Positions 39,773 through 50,575 of a stretch of DNA of 64,000 nucleotides are shown piece by piece. Both the position numbers and the translations under genes were made by a program. The first letter of the stretch is position 1. Each line of letters opens with the position of its first letter. Source of the DNA: Marinobacter zhanjiangensis (lineage in GTDB: Bacteria; Pseudomonadota; Gammaproteobacteria; Pseudomonadales; Oleiphilaceae); NCBI RefSeq assembly GCF_014651935.1, contig NZ_BMXV01000001.1:620001-684000 (forward strand). The letters are read 5' to 3'. The notes under the pieces are model-generated. The model did no database searches and was not told the DNA's origin. It was given only the letters and a program-made list of their open reading frames with translations.

Positions 39773-42700
39773 TCAGTTGCTGATCTCTTCCACAATCACC
39801 ACCGGTGTGCCCGGCGAGACTGCCTGGCCCGCCTCGCGGCGGACCTCCACCACTCGCCCGCTGACCGGGCTGAGCAGTTCGATCTCCATCTTCATGGATT
39901 CCACCACCGCCACCGGGCGCTGGGCCTCGATGGTGTCGCCCGGCTTTACCAGGCATTCCCACAGATTGCCGGCAACATGGCTTTCCACCGCATGCTGACC
40001 GGCGGGCAGGTTGGTGATGTCATCCTCGCCGGTCTCCTCCAGGGGTGCTTCCGAGCTGAAATTGATCTGGCCGGACTCGATCCAGCGCTGCAGCTCCTCG
40101 TCGAAGGCCTGCTGGCGGTGGGCGGTAAAATCGCGGATGTCTTTATCGTGGTCCGCCAGGAAGGCCTCGTAGTCCTTCAGGTTGAAGCGGGTTTCCTCGA
40201 TGCGGATGGGGTAATCGCCATTGGGGAAGTCCCGGCGGATCTGCTTGAGTTCGTCGGCGCTGACTTCGTAGAAACGCACCTGATCGAAGAACCGCAGCAG
40301 CCAGGGCTTGCCCGGCTCGAAGTAGTCCGTGGTGCGGTAGCGGTTCCACATCTGCAGGGTGCGGCCGACGAACTGGTAGCCGCCGGGGCCTTCCATGCCG
40401 TAGACGCACAGGTAGGCGCCGCCGATGCCCACGGAGTTTTCCGCGGTCCAGGTGCGGGCCGGGTTGTACTTGGTGGTTACCAGCCGATGGCGCGGGTCCA
40501 GTGGCGTCGCCACCGGTGCGCCCAGGTACACATCCCCCAGCCCCATGACCAGATAGCTGGCCTCGAACACCGTTTTCTTGACCTCGTCGATGCTGTCCAG
40601 GCCATTGATGCGGCGGATGAATTCCAGGTTGCTGGGACACCAGGGGGCGTCCTTGCGCACCGACTGCATGTACTTGGCAATGGCCTGATGACAGGCCTCG
40701 TCGTTCCAGGACAGGGGCAGGTGCACGATGCGCGCGGGCACGTCCCACTCCGGCTGTTTCTCCAGTGCCTGCTCGGCACCGGTCAGCAGGGCCAGAAGGT
40801 CCTGTTGACTGAGGCGCTGGCTGTCGTAATGCACCTGCAGTGAGCGGATACCGGGGGTCAGTTCCAGAATCGCCGGATGGGCCTTGTCCCGCAGCCACTG
40901 CATCAGGGCGTGGGCGCGAAAGCGCAGGCGGATGTCCAGCTCCATGGGGCCGTATTCCACCAGCACGTAGTTATCGCCCGCGGCCCGGTAGACCACGCCG
41001 GTTTCGTGTTCATTCGTGCCCAGGGCATGGAGGATCGGGCTTTCCGGCTTGATCGGTGCGATATGGGCGGTGGCTGAAGTGAGCGTGGCTACGGTCTCGT
41101 CCAGGGCTTCACGCAGGGCGACCGCCTGGTCCTGGCTGACCGGCACGAACTGCACCTTGTCCCCGGCCTTGAGCTGACCGAGCTTCCACAGGTCCGCGCT
41201 GATCACGGTTACCGGGCACACGAAGCCCCCCAGGCTGGGACCGTCGGGCCCCAGGATCACCGGCATGTCTCCGGTAAAGTCCACGGTGCCGACGGCGTAG
41301 GCGTTGTCGTGGATATTGGAGGGGTGCATGCCGGCCTCGCCGCCGTCGCTGCGGGCCCACTCCGGCTTGGGGCCGATCAGGCGCACGCCGGTGCGGCTGG
41401 AGTTGTAGTGGATCTCCCACTCGCTGGCGAAAAAGGTGTCGATATCGGCCCGGGTGAAATAGTCCGGGGCGCCATGGGGGCCATAGGTGACATGGAGGTT
41501 CCAGGTCTTGCCGATGGCCGGTTTCAGGCTGCCCTCCAGGCGGGTACCGCTGACCGGTTCGGCATCGGTCAATTGCAGCACGTCACCGGCCCGCAGGGCA
41601 CGACCGCCGTGGCCGCCGAACTGGCCCAGGGTAAAAGTGCTACGGGACTCCAGGTAGGCCGGGCAGTCCAGCCCGCCCCGAAACAGCAGGTAGGCCCGGG
41701 CCCCTTCGCCGGTGGTGGCGCCCAGTGTCAGGGTGGCACCGGCTGGCACATCCACCACTTCCCAGAGGGCCATGGGGGCGTCATCCAGGGTGGCCTGAAG
41801 GTCGGTGCCGGTGAGCACTACCTGCGTGGTGTGATTGAAGCGCAGGGTCGGCCCCTTGAGGGTGATCTCCAGCCCTGCCGCACCTTCGTCGTTCCCCAGC
41901 AGGCGGTTGCCCAGGCGGAAGGAGTAGCTGTCGAAGGGGCCGGAGGGGGGCACGCCCACTTCCCAGTAGCCGATTCGGCCCGGATAATCCTGCACGGTGG
42001 TGAGGGTACCTCCGGTGATGACATCCACGGTGGCAGGGCGGTAGTCGAACTCGTTCAGGGAGCGGGTGGTCAGGCGGCCTTCAACAAACTGGTCATCGGC
42101 CAGTACCTGGCTCACATAGTCCCGGTTGGTCTGGATGCCATAGAGCTGGCTGTCGTCCAGTGCCTGCATCAGACGGAGCCGGGCGGATTCCCGGTCCGCC
42201 TCGTGCACGATCACCTTGGCCAGCATGGGATCGAACAGGGGCGAGACTTCCGTCCCGGGCTGGATCCAGCTGTCAATACGCAGGCCATCCTCCTGTGGCC
42301 AGGCCACGTTGGTGAGCAGGCCGGCAGCGGGCTGGAAGTCCTTGTTGGGGTCTTCCGCGTAGATCCGCGCCTGGATGGCGTGGCCGTTCGGTTTCAGGCT
42401 GGCGGACTGTTCGCTGAGGTTGGCGAGCGTGCCGGCGCCCAGTTCCACCATCCAGCGCACAATGTCCACGCCGTAGACTTCCTCGGTCACGCCGTGCTCC
42501 ACCTGTAAGCGGGTGTTCACTTCCAGGAAGTAAAACTCCGCGGTGTCCGGGTCGTAGATGAACTCCACGGTGCCGGCACTGCGGTAGGCGATGCTCTCGC
42601 CCAGTGCCCGGGCAGTGGCGTGCATGCGCTGGCGGACGTCATCGGACAGGCCCGGTGCCGGTGCTTCCTCAATCACCTTCTGGTTGCGGCGCTGGGCGGA

Positions 42701-43399
42701 ACAATCCCGTTCCCCCAGGGCCACCACCGTGCCCTGGCCGTCGCCGAACAGCTGTACCTCGATATGGCGGGCGCGCTCGACAAACTTTTCCAGGAACACG
42801 CCGCTGTTGCTGAAGTTGTTCCGGCTCAGGCGCTGGACCGAGGCGAAGCTGTGCTTCAGGTCTTCCGGACCATGATTGAGGGACATGCCGATGCCGCCAC
42901 CGCCGGCGGTACTCTTTAGCATTACCGGGTAGCCGATGCGCTTGGCCTCCGCCAGTGCATCGTCCAGGCTTTCCAGCAGGTCGGTACCGGGCAGCAGGGG
43001 TACACCGGCCTTGGTTGCCAGGTCCCGGGCAGTGTGCTTGAGGCCAAACTGCTCCATCTGCTCCGGGGTGGGGCCCAGGAACACCACGCCTTCGTCGTCG
43101 CAGCGACGGGCAAAGTCCGCGTTCTCGCTGAGGAAGCCGTAACCGGGGTGGATGGCCCGGACGCCGCTGGCTTTCACAATCTCAAACAGGCGGTCCTGAT
43201 CCAGGTAGGTAGCCGCCGCTGAGCCCTCGCCCAGTGGCCAGGCCTCGTCCGCCTGGCGTACATGCAGTGAATCGGCGTCTGCCTCCGCATACACGGCGAC
43301 CGAGGTGATGCCCATGGCCTGCAGGGTGCGGATGACCCGACAGGCAATGGCACCCCGGTTGGCAATCAGGACCTTGTCGAGGCCGTTCTTCAGTTCCAT
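39773..43399 (-). CDS. biotin-dependent guanidine carboxylase (often annotated urea carboxylase)
   Basis: This 1208-residue enzyme has a biotin carboxylase domain (about residues 1-450: [58 protein letters not shown]), carboxyltransferase halves related to KipA and KipI in the middle, and a C-terminal biotinyl domain with ESMKME. Operons of this composition with a guanidine-I riboswitch and UAAP1/2 partners are now understood to carboxylate guanidine rather than urea. The partner deiminases then make allophanate. The ATG at 43399 overlaps the upstream gene by 10 nt; upstream in-frame ATGs lie within that gene. Chemical specificity rests on context. Confidence 0.9.
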   Translation of the reverse strand: MELKNGLDKVLIANRGAIACRVIRTLQAMGITSVAVYAEADADSLHVRQADEAWPLGEGSAAATYLDQDRLFEIVKASGVRAIHPGYGFLSENADFARRCDDEGVVFLGPTPEQMEQFGLKHTARDLATKAGVPLLPGTDLLESLDDALAEAKRIGYPVMLKSTAGGGGIGMSLNHGPEDLKHSFASVQRLSRNNFSNSGVFLEKFVERARHIEVQLFGDGQGTVVALGERDCSAQRRNQKVIEEAPAPGLSDDVRQRMHATARALGESIAYRSAGTVEFIYDPDTAEFYFLEVNTRLQVEHGVTEEVYGVDIVRWMVELGAGTLANLSEQSASLKPNGHAIQARIYAEDPNKDFQPAAGLLTNVAWPQEDGLRIDSWIQPGTEVSPLFDPMLAKVIVHEADRESARLRLMQALDDSQLYGIQTNRDYVSQVLADDQFVEGRLTTRSLNEFDYRPATVDVITGGTLTTVQDYPGRIGYWEVGVPPSGPFDSYSFRLGNRLLGNDEGAAGLEITLKGPTLRFNHTTQVVLTGTDLQATLDDAPMALWEVVDVPAGATLTLGATTGEGARAYLLFRGGLDCPAYLESRSTFTLGQFGGHGGRALRAGDVLQLTDAEPVSGTRLEGSLKPAIGKTWNLHVTYGPHGAPDYFTRADIDTFFASEWEIHYNSSRTGVRLIGPKPEWARSDGGEAGMHPSNIHDNAYAVGTVDFTGDMPVILGPDGPSLGGFVCPVTVISADLWKLGQLKAGDKVQFVPVSQDQAVALREALDETVATLTSATAHIAPIKPESPILHALGTNEHETGVVYRAAGDNYVLVEYGPMELDIRLRFRAHALMQWLRDKAHPAILELTPGIRSLQVHYDSQRLSQQDLLALLTGAEQALEKQPEWDVPARIVHLPLSWNDEACHQAIAKYMQSVRKDAPWCPSNLEFIRRINGLDSIDEVKKTVFEASYLVMGLGDVYLGAPVATPLDPRHRLVTTKYNPARTWTAENSVGIGGAYLCVYGMEGPGGYQFVGRTLQMWNRYRTTDYFEPGKPWLLRFFDQVRFYEVSADELKQIRRDFPNGDYPIRIEETRFNLKDYEAFLADHDKDIRDFTAHRQQAFDEELQRWIESGQINFSSEAPLEETGEDDITNLPAGQHAVESHVAGNLWECLVKPGDTIEAQRPVAVVESMKMEIELLSPVSGRVVEVRREAGQAVSPGTPVVIVEEISN

Positions 43400-44028
43400 A
43401 CCAGCACCTCGATGGGTGTGGGGTTCCAGCCGTTGCAGGGGTTGTTCAGCTGCGGGCAGTTGGAAATCATCACCAGCACGTCCATCTTTGCTTCCAGCTC
43501 CACGTACTTGCCGGCGTCGGAGATGCCGTCGGCAAAGGTCAGGCCGCCGTCGGCGGTCACCGGTACGTTCATGAAGAAGTTGATGTTGTGGGTGATGTCC
43601 CGCTTGCCCATGCCCAGTTCCTCGTGCTCGGTGACGGCTACCAGCCAGCTGTCGCGGCAGGCGTGCATGCACTTTTTCTCCAGGGCATAACGGGTGGTGT
43701 TGCTCTCCGCCGCACAGGCGCCACCGAGGGTGTCGTGGCGGCCACAGGTGTCGGCGGTGATCTCCAGCATCTCGTTGTTTTCCGACGACATCAGTTTCGA
43801 ACCGGCGGTGAGGTAGACGTTGCCCTGGGCGCGGATGGTGTCTGTGGCGCTGTAGCGTTCGGTGGGGTTATGGGCGTTGTAGAACAGGGTATCGGCGGCC
43901 TGGTTGCCTTCCAGGTCGAGGATGCGCACGGTCTCACCGGCCTTTACCACCTTCAGGAAGTACTCGCCTGCCGGGACGGTTTCGCGGAAGGCGGCGTTGT
44001 CGGGATTCAGGGTGCTTTGCTTGATCAT
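43390..44028 (-). CDS. carboxyguanidine deiminase subunit (UAAP family, DUF1989)
   Basis: This 212-residue protein is one of the pair historically called urea carboxylase-associated proteins. Both belong to DUF1989 and are now known to form carboxyguanidine deiminase (CgdAB), converting carboxyguanidine to allophanate with release of ammonia. Visible family sequence includes [65 protein letters not shown] and [48 protein letters not shown] with conserved Cys/His. I do not assign the A or B letter. It sits 13 nt after its paralogue. Confidence 0.9.
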   Translation of the reverse strand: MIKQSTLNPDNAAFRETVPAGEYFLKVVKAGETVRILDLEGNQAADTLFYNAHNPTERYSATDTIRAQGNVYLTAGSKLMSSENNEMLEITADTCGRHDTLGGACAAESNTTRYALEKKCMHACRDSWLVAVTEHEELGMGKRDITHNINFFMNVPVTADGGLTFADGISDAGKYVELEAKMDVLVMISNCPQLNNPCNGWNPTPIEVLVWN

Positions 44029-44041
44029 GTCCGGCCTCCGT

Positions 44042-44767
44042 TTACTGCATCATGTGATACAGGGCGGTATTGGCGAAGGCGCGGGTGGCCTCCGGCGACG
44101 AGATTCTGCAGGGGTCGGCATCGGTTACCGGCGCCGCCCTGAAGAGCTGGTACCGCAGGGGGTGGCTGGGGTATTCACTGGCCGGATTGAGCGGGTGCGG
44201 GCAGGTGTGCAGCACCACGATGGTGTCCATCTCGAAGCGCAGGTCCACGGTGGCACCGGCCTGTGAGTGGTCGCTCACATAGCTCATGTTGCCGTTGTCA
44301 TCGGTTTTCACCCGGCTGAACCAGTTGAGGTTGGCCGTCAGGTCTTTCTTGCCCAGGCCGTACTTGGCCAGCTCATTGAGGAAGCTGGTAACGCCGTTGC
44401 GATGGTAGTGGTTGTGGGCGTCCTGATAGGTCTTACGGCCCCAGCGCGCCTCCACCAGATCGGCGTTGCAGGTGCCGCTGACGGTGTCGTGCCAGCCCAG
44501 GTCGTCGCGGATGATGGAGGCGAACACCCGGCCCATGTCGGAGAGCAGCACGTGGCCTTTGGTGAGCTTGAAGGTGTGCTGATTCTTGAGGGTATCCGGC
44601 ATGTTGTACCGCTCGAGGGGGTTCTCGGGGTTGTACATCAGCATGCCGACGTTGGCGCCGCCGGTTTCGTCAATCAGGCGCAATACATGGCCACGGCGCA
44701 TGACAAAAGACCAGTGGGATCCGCCGGGAAACAGATCGTCGTAGAGGGGAGCTGCGGTTGCGAGCAT
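44042..44767 (-). CDS. carboxyguanidine deiminase subunit (UAAP family, DUF1989)
   Basis: This 241-residue protein is the paralogue of the following gene and the first of the guanidine operon. Shared family pattern appears as [71 protein letters not shown], then [13 protein letters not shown] and [36 protein letters not shown] lies 8 nt before the ATG at 44767; a GTG at 44770 is an alternative with tighter spacing. A guanidine-I riboswitch ends about 50 nt upstream and is expected to switch on expression when guanidine accumulates. Confidence 0.9.
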   Translation of the reverse strand: MLATAAPLYDDLFPGGSHWSFVMRRGHVLRLIDETGGANVGMLMYNPENPLERYNMPDTLKNQHTFKLTKGHVLLSDMGRVFASIIRDDLGWHDTVSGTCNADLVEARWGRKTYQDAHNHYHRNGVTSFLNELAKYGLGKKDLTANLNWFSRVKTDDNGNMSYVSDHSQAGATVDLRFEMDTIVVLHTCPHPLNPASEYPSHPLRYQLFRAAPVTDADPCRISSPEATRAFANTALYHMMQ

Positions 44768-44817
44768 CACCTTTTCCTCCTGGTTCGGGGTTCAAAATAC
44801 GAGAGGCGTCAGTCACT

Positions 44818-44925
44818 GAACGATCCTCCCGGGCTTTTGTCCCGCCGTGTAACCTTTGGAAAAGGTCGTCAACTCTCGGACCAGTCACCTGCGTGCTTTT
44901 GCCACAGGCCGGAACCCTAGTTGAC
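44818..44925 (-). ncRNA. guanidine-I riboswitch (ykkC class)
   Basis: Read on the minus strand, the leader contains CTAGGGTTCCGG, ACTGGTCCGAGAG, and ACACGGCGGGACAAAAGCCCGGGAGGA, the invariant blocks of the ykkC (guanidine-I) aptamer in order. A P1 helix can form between GTCAAC at 44925-44920 and GTTGAC near 44872-44867. It directly precedes the first UAAP/deiminase gene. Confidence 0.95.
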
Positions 44926-45243
44926 CTCTTTGTCAGATTGTTTCGCGTTGATGGGTGGTTCTGGCAACCAACGTCTCGCTGCGTAGAAACTACCCAACAA
45001 GTTCCATGCCATGCTTCCCTCTATTTTGATTTCACTGAAAAAAGGCTTATGGCGAACGATGGTCGCGTCAGTTCGGGGCCGGGATTTGCATCGATATGGT
45101 GCGCGTCGATTTTTTTGGTGCGTACTTTCCCGGGAATGAGAGGTCGGTAGCGTGAAATTCACCGATATCAAGCACATTTTTTATCGCTTCTGGTAATATG
45201 CGACCGCCTCGTAAAAGACTCGCTCTATAGAAGTGATAGATAC
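44926..45243. other. leader region between guanidine operon and nhaB
   Basis: These 318 nt are AT-richer than the flanks and hold no supported gene. They must contain the promoter of the guanidine operon (minus strand) and that of nhaB (plus strand). A TAATAT near 45194 is a possible -10 element for nhaB, but no clear -35 partner was seen. Confidence 0.5.
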
Positions 45244-46749
45244 ATGCCATCAACCGTATTCGGCGGATTCGCCGCCAATTTTCTGGGCAAGGCCCCTGTC
45301 TGGTACAAGCAGCTGATCCTGCTTTTCCTGGTGATCAATCCCATTGTGGTCGTTATGTTTGGTCCGGCGGTAGCCGGCTGGCTGCTGGTGGGGGAGTTCA
45401 TCTTTACCCTGGCGATGGCGCTCAAGTGCTACCCCCTGTTGCCGGGAGGCTTGCTGGCAGTGGAGGCGCTGCTGATCGGTATGACCAGCCCGGAGGCGGT
45501 ATACCACGAGCTGCTCACCAACTTCCCGGTCATTCTGCTGCTGATGTTCATGGTGGCAGGCATCTACTTCATGAAGGAGCTGCTGCTGGTCACCTTCACC
45601 CAGATTCTGGTGGGGGTCAGGTCCAAATCGGCGCTTTCCGTTCTGTTTTGCGTGGCGGCGGCACTGCTGTCAGCGTTTCTGGATGCCCTGACGGTAACGG
45701 CGGTGATCATCAGTGTGGCGGTGGGCTTTTACTCGGTTTATCACAAGGTTGCTTCCGGTAAGGGATACCAGCACAAGGATCACAATGCCGCGAGCGATGA
45801 CGATGTCATCGAGCTGCACCGGGAAGACCTGGTCAATTTCCAGGGCTTTCTGCGCAGCCTGTTGATGCATGGCGCTATAGGGACCGCCCTGGGTGGCGTT
45901 GCCACCATGGTGGGCGAGCCTCAGAACCTGTTGATTGCCAAGACCGTGGGCTGGGATTTCAAGAGCTTCTTCGAGCATATGGCACCGGTCAGTCTGCCGG
46001 TGTTGGCTGCAGGCCTGTTTACCTGCTGGGCTCTGGAGAAGACGCGCTGGTTTGGTTACGGTACTCGCCTGCCCAAGCCGGTACGGCGGGTGCTGGAGGA
46101 GTTTGCCGATAACGAGAAGGCCAAGCGGACCAAGGCGGATCAGGCAGCCCTCTGGGTTCAGGCCTTCGCAGCGGGCATTCTGGTCATCGGGCTTGCTTTC
46201 CATCTGGCGGAGGTGGGACTGATCGGGCTGTTGGTGATTATTATCATCACCTCGTTTACCGGGATCACCGACGAGCACCAGATTGGCAAGGCGTTCCAGG
46301 AATCGCTGCCCTTTACCTCACTGCTGGTGGTGTTCTTTGCGGTGGTGGCCGTGATTCACGAACAGCACCTGTTCAAGCCGGTCATCGAGTTCGTACTCAG
46401 CCTGCCGAAAGATCAGCAGCCAGGTATGTTCTTTGTCGCCAATGGGCTGCTGTCGATGATCAGTGACAATGTCTTTGTGGCCACCGTCTATATCAGCGAG
46501 ATCAAGCAGGCCCTGGATGCCGGTGCCATCAGTAACGAGCACTTCCAGACCCTGGCTATCTCCATCAACACCGGCACCAACCTGCCCAGTGTGGCGACGC
46601 CCAACGGCCAGGCGGCCTTCCTGTTTCTGCTGACATCCGCCATTGCGCCGCTGGTACGGCTATCCTACGGGCGCATGGTGGTGATGGCGTTTCCCTACAC
46701 GATCGTGATGGGAACGGTCGGACTGCTCTGCGTCATTTATCTGGTGTAA
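45244..46749 (+). CDS. nhaB: Na+/H+ antiporter NhaB
   Basis: This 501-residue, roughly 12-helix protein matches NhaB throughout: [92 protein letters not shown] and [22 protein letters not shown]. NhaB exports sodium in exchange for protons and supports pH and salt tolerance, in keeping with a marine or halotolerant host. Its 3' end overlaps the convergent DUF3047 gene by 17 nt. Confidence 0.97.
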   Translation: MPSTVFGGFAANFLGKAPVWYKQLILLFLVINPIVVVMFGPAVAGWLLVGEFIFTLAMALKCYPLLPGGLLAVEALLIGMTSPEAVYHELLTNFPVILLLMFMVAGIYFMKELLLVTFTQILVGVRSKSALSVLFCVAAALLSAFLDALTVTAVIISVAVGFYSVYHKVASGKGYQHKDHNAASDDDVIELHREDLVNFQGFLRSLLMHGAIGTALGGVATMVGEPQNLLIAKTVGWDFKSFFEHMAPVSLPVLAAGLFTCWALEKTRWFGYGTRLPKPVRRVLEEFADNEKAKRTKADQAALWVQAFAAGILVIGLAFHLAEVGLIGLLVIIIITSFTGITDEHQIGKAFQESLPFTSLLVVFFAVVAVIHEQHLFKPVIEFVLSLPKDQQPGMFFVANGLLSMISDNVFVATVYISEIKQALDAGAISNEHFQTLAISINTGTNLPSVATPNGQAAFLFLLTSAIAPLVRLSYGRMVVMAFPYTIVMGTVGLLCVIYLV

Positions 46750-47467
46750 GCAGGGTAATGTCACCGTACCAGGCTCTGGCAGTGCCACCGGTATTGTCGG
46801 TATCGGTCATGATGGCCACGCCGGTCAGTTCGGGGGGATCGTCACCGAAAGCACGGCGGTAGTCCGCCACAATGTCCCGTTCCACCGTCACCCACTGGCC
46901 CAGCTGGTCCTGACCGGAATTGACCGCAATCATCATGGTGTCCCCGGTGAACGGATTGGCAATCATATCGCCTTGGGGCAGGCGGTTGGCCCAGATGTAG
47001 TTCAGGGCCTTGCCGGGCAATTCCTCGCCAAAGAGCGCGCTGACGGTCTTGCGCTTTGCCCGCTCGAACCAGCTGGCCTTGTCCGGTTCGAACTCGAAGG
47101 CTACGTAGATTCGGGCCGGGTAGTCATCACCGGACTTGCGACGGGCGTCCCCTTCCTCCAGCACATTGGCCACCTTCCAGCGCCATCGCAGGATCAGCGA
47201 ATCGCCGGGTTCCACGGCCACCCGATGAATCAAGCCGGAGGCACTGTCACTGGATGTCGCCAGCACTACCTGCTGTCCATCCTGCTGAACCAGCTGGTAC
47301 TGACTGTGCTGGTCAATATCGGGAAACTCGAGGCTTTCCCAGGCCGATCCCGGTAAATTCGTGAGGCCGGAGAACGGCGTGACCAGGTTTTCCCGGGCCA
47401 TCAGGGGAGAGCCAGCCAGGCCAAGGGCCAGAACGAAAGCAAGGGTGTGACGTGCGTGGTGTGTCAT
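46733..47467 (-). CDS. DUF3047 exported protein
   Basis: This 244-residue protein has a Sec signal peptide ([20 protein letters not shown]). The mature part matches DUF3047: [57 protein letters not shown] and [22 protein letters not shown]. The fold is probably a beta-sandwich with possible carbohydrate or metal contacts, but no function is established. The gene is convergent with nhaB. Confidence 0.85.
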   Translation of the reverse strand: MTHHARHTLAFVLALGLAGSPLMARENLVTPFSGLTNLPGSAWESLEFPDIDQHSQYQLVQQDGQQVVLATSSDSASGLIHRVAVEPGDSLILRWRWKVANVLEEGDARRKSGDDYPARIYVAFEFEPDKASWFERAKRKTVSALFGEELPGKALNYIWANRLPQGDMIANPFTGDTMMIAVNSGQDQLGQWVTVERDIVADYRRAFGDDPPELTGVAIMTDTDNTGGTARAWYGDITLLTPDK

Positions 47468-47609
47468 GGTGTTGGCTCGCTGGTTGGGCGTACACGGAAG
47501 ACAGCGGGAATCCCGAAAAGTGCCGGGCGCACGCTTTACCGGAGCGGGGCATCCTGAAAATGTGCCCGGGTAGGTAATGGCGGGGCAGAGTTGCCCCGCC
47601 AGGGGGTAA

Positions 47610-47804
47610 CTACCGGTTGTTTGCCGGACAGGTGTTGAGGCCCAGCACCCGGTACAGCGGACAAAAGCCCACCAGGCCGGTGATCAGCGGCACCAGGCCA
47701 ACCAGACCCCACAAACTCTCGGGTCCGATAAACACCAGGCTCAGCAGTACCAGTCCCACCACTACGCGCAGTGTGCGATCAATCTTGCCTTCATTTGTCA
47801 TCAT
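47610..47804 (-). CDS. DUF2892 small membrane protein
   Basis: This 64-residue protein has a cytoplasmic start (NEGKIDRTLRVVVGLVLLSLVF) and two short helices ending in TGLVGFCPLYRVLGLNTCP, the signature of DUF2892/YgaP-like inner-membrane proteins. The two Cys residues of FCPLY...NTCP are conserved in the family. GGGAGGA supports the ATG at 47804. A Crp/Fnr regulator lies directly upstream on the same strand, a frequent pairing in pseudomonads and relatives. Confidence 0.85.
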   Translation of the reverse strand: MMTNEGKIDRTLRVVVGLVLLSLVFIGPESLWGLVGLVPLITGLVGFCPLYRVLGLNTCPANNR

Positions 47805-47911
47805 GGGAATATCCTCCCGGTCAGTTGCCACGAGTCCTATTCTGGAATGGTTGGTGCTCACAGGTCTGTAACTAAGTCACCAAGTTGTGTGAAGTTGTCG
47901 GCTCGATTGAT

Positions 47912-48508
47912 TCAGGTCAGTTTTGCCAGCGCGTCCGGATCCAGAATGCGGATGGCAGACCGTTCCGGCTGGATCATGCCCCGGCTGGCCAGCTGCTTCA
48001 GATGACGGCTGACCACCTCACGGGCGGTGCCGACTTCGGAGGCAATCAGTTGGTGAGTGGTGCGTACCAGGTCGCTATCAAACGACAGCAGGTAGTTGGC
48101 AATACGCACATCGATAGGCTGCAGGGCCAGCTTCTCGATGGTCTGGATCAGGCTGTCCATACGCTGCGACAGGCTCTGGAAGACGGCATTGCGGAAGCCG
48201 GGGGCGTTTTCCATCAGGTCATCAAAGCGAACCTTTGGCATCATCCTTACGGTAAGCTCCGAGTCCGCCACCGCCTCGGCGGGAAAGCGGCGGCCTCCGA
48301 GCAGGCAGCTGGTGGTCAGTACGCAGATGTCGTCGGGCCGTACATGGTAGAGAGTCACCTCACGGCCGCTGGCGGAGCGGGTGAACAGACGCACTGAGCC
48401 CGACGTCAGCACGAAATAGTGAAGGCATTCGTCACCCTGATGCAGCATCGGGTGGCCGGCGGGAATCCGTATATCCTGGTAACCGTCGAAATAGCGTGCG
48501 ATGGACAA
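47912..48508 (-). CDS. Crp/Fnr-family transcriptional regulator
   Basis: This regulator of about 198 residues has a cNMP-binding-like beta-barrel (FDGYQDIRIPAGHPMLHQGDECLHYFVLTSGSVRLFTRSASGREVTLYHVRPDDIC) and a C-terminal winged helix (RTTHQLIASEVGTAREVVSRHLKQLASRGMI). No Fnr-type N-terminal cysteine cluster is present. TTG at 48508 has AGGAGG 9 nt upstream and is preferred; a longer TTG start at 48538 is possible. It probably controls the adjacent DUF2892 gene. Confidence 0.85.
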   Translation of the reverse strand: MSIARYFDGYQDIRIPAGHPMLHQGDECLHYFVLTSGSVRLFTRSASGREVTLYHVRPDDICVLTTSCLLGGRRFPAEAVADSELTVRMMPKVRFDDLMENAPGFRNAVFQSLSQRMDSLIQTIEKLALQPIDVRIANYLLSFDSDLVRTTHQLIASEVGTAREVVSRHLKQLASRGMIQPERSAIRILDPDALAKLT

Positions 48509-48717
48509 GCTGTCGCCCCTCCTGAGCCTGTGGATCAACTAACCTGAGCATACCCGGTTACCGGGCTGTTGTGGGCACCCTGTGGAATAATCGGACACGA
48601 TTCTCTGCTACCGGCAAATTGCCTGGTGGATAGCAACAGATGGCCGCTACCATGGGGCTAGAACGAGGCTCATCTGTGACTGTGCCCGCCGGCAGATACT
48701 ACCCAGGGGTCCCAGCG

Positions 48718-48951
48718 ATGAATGAAACCGAACATCAGGCCATACTCGAAGTCATCCCCGACGTCCGCGACGGACTGACCCGCACTGAGCGTCTGATCCT
48801 GCATGTGCTGAACGAAACCCGAAAGGAGCGGGACGGACGCAACGTACCCACGATCATGCTTTACGGACGGGTGCTCGAGTACGTCAATATCAGTGAGGAA
48901 GAGCTGCACGCCTACCTGGATCGCCTCGGTGTGAGAGGCAACGGGCGGTGA
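48718..48951 (+). CDS. small hypothetical protein
   Basis: This 77-residue protein (MNETEHQAILEVIPDVRDGL...) is charged and mostly helical. It ends in ISEEELHAYLDRLGVRGNGR, and the central part TERLILHVLNETRKERDGRNVPTIMLYGRVLEYVN could form a winged-helix-like fold. I do not recognise the family. Codon use is like its neighbours. The ribosome site (AGGGG) is weak, and earlier in-frame starts cannot be excluded. Confidence 0.6.
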   Translation: MNETEHQAILEVIPDVRDGLTRTERLILHVLNETRKERDGRNVPTIMLYGRVLEYVNISEEELHAYLDRLGVRGNGR

Positions 48952-49006
48952 CCATGATGTCTGCCGGCCACAGCGGGGATTCCCTTCGCTTCGGTGCCTC
49001 AGGAAT

Positions 49007-50281
49007 CTACGCCGCTGCACTTTCCGGCTTACGCAGCGTGGCCACGGCAATGGCCGCCACCAGGTTGACCACAATACTACCCAGGATGGCCAGGGTGTAG
49101 TCCTGGGTCAGGTCGTAGGCGTAACCGGCCGCCGTCGGGCCGATGAGGGTGCCCAGGGCAACACTGGTATAAAGCACACCGATAATGCTGCTGACGTGGC
49201 GGCCGCCGAAATAGTCCATCACCAGCGCCGGCATCAGGGCCACGAAGCCGCCATAGAAGGTGCCGAAGGTGAGGCCGAAGATGGCCAGCGGCAGCAGGCT
49301 GGTGGACACCGCCCAGATCACCAGGGTGGCGGCCATGCCGGCGAATGCCAGCACCAGCGCGGTACGCCGCCCGATAATATCGGCCACATTGCCCAGCAGA
49401 AAACGCCCGATGGTACTGCCCACCCCCACCATGCCCAGCAGGAAGGCGCCTTCACCCGCCGTCATGCCCTGGTCCGTGGCAAACGGCACCAGGTGAACAA
49501 AGGGCACGAACAGGCCAAAGGAGGCAATCAGTCCGGCGAAATACAGGGTCAGGAAGGGCCGACTGCGTATCGCCTTTTTCAGTTCGATGCCCTCGGAGGC
49601 GCCGGAGCTGGTGGGTGGCAAGGGCGGCCCGCCGTCCGGCCCCAGGCCACGGCTGCGGGGATCGTTGACGATCAGCAGGGCCATGCTGATGCCCAGCACG
49701 GCGGAGAGGGCGCCCAGGGAGATATAGGCATTACGCCAGCCCAGGGTACCGATCAGCAGGGCCGCCAGTAGTGGCATGATCAGGGTACCAAAGCCGATCC
49801 CGCTCACTGCCAGGCCTGAGGCAAAGCCGCGCCGGCGCGCAAACCAGCGCTGCACCGTGCCCACTGAAGGCACATAGGAGCAACCCACCCCCAGGCCCAC
49901 GCCCAGCCCGTAGGCCAGGTAGACCTGGGTCAGGCTTTGCGCGAAACCGGCCAGCACCAGCCCGGTTGCGACCAGTACCATACCGATCACTGCCATGGGT
50001 TTTGAGCCAAACCGGTCTGCCAGCGGTCCGGTGACAACGCCCAGCCCGAAATAGAGAAAGCCCGCCAGCGAGAACACCAGCGACACAGCCCCGCGGGAGG
50101 CACTGAACTCCTGCTGCAGGGCTTCCACGAAGGCGCTGAAGCTGTAGGCCGCACCAAAGCCTACGAAGGTCACGGCAAAGGCGGCGGCCACCACGTACCA
50201 GCCGTAGAACAGAGGTGGGCGACCTGCTTCTCCGGTGGTCCCGGTTCCGGAATTGTGGCCGGTATTGTCATGAGATGTCAT
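49007..50281 (-). CDS. MFS transporter (monocarboxylate/oxalate-formate type)
   Basis: This 424-residue, 12-helix permease has the MFS loop motif GPLADRFGSKPMAVIG between helices 2 and 3 and GNVADIIGRRTALVLAF between helices 8 and 9. The helix-5 segment LGVGCSYVPSVGTVQRWFARRRGFASGLAVSGIGFGTLIMP matches the monocarboxylate porter and oxalate:formate antiporter families. The cargo is likely an organic anion but not identifiable. It stands alone, divergent from the GST gene. Confidence 0.9.
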   Translation of the reverse strand: MTSHDNTGHNSGTGTTGEAGRPPLFYGWYVVAAAFAVTFVGFGAAYSFSAFVEALQQEFSASRGAVSLVFSLAGFLYFGLGVVTGPLADRFGSKPMAVIGMVLVATGLVLAGFAQSLTQVYLAYGLGVGLGVGCSYVPSVGTVQRWFARRRGFASGLAVSGIGFGTLIMPLLAALLIGTLGWRNAYISLGALSAVLGISMALLIVNDPRSRGLGPDGGPPLPPTSSGASEGIELKKAIRSRPFLTLYFAGLIASFGLFVPFVHLVPFATDQGMTAGEGAFLLGMVGVGSTIGRFLLGNVADIIGRRTALVLAFAGMAATLVIWAVSTSLLPLAIFGLTFGTFYGGFVALMPALVMDYFGGRHVSSIIGVLYTSVALGTLIGPTAAGYAYDLTQDYTLAILGSIVVNLVAAIAVATLRKPESAAA

Positions 50282-50575
50282 GGCAGGATCACTTTGATGA
50301 GTAGGTTACTGTTGTTTTTATAGACTTATCTTCGTCCGGGCTGGCGGATTGTGCAAGCAGGGTATCGGGTCGATACTCACGAAGGTGATCCATACCTGTT
50401 GGCCGCGGGGTATGTTCTCTTTGTCATCCCTGTCCTTTAGGATGTGGAAGCGTAAATGATTTCCGGTGGTGCATCAGTTTCTCTGTGAGAAGCTGTCTTT
50501 TAGCTCAAAGATAATCTATCTCCCGCCAGGACGGCCCACCACCTTCATCCGGTTACACCGAGAAAGGATCCGTGA

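Noticed and set aside
39773..43399. Urea carboxylase function
   Set aside because: The guanidine-I riboswitch and both deiminase subunits in the operon make guanidine the better substrate; urea remains possible as a side activity.
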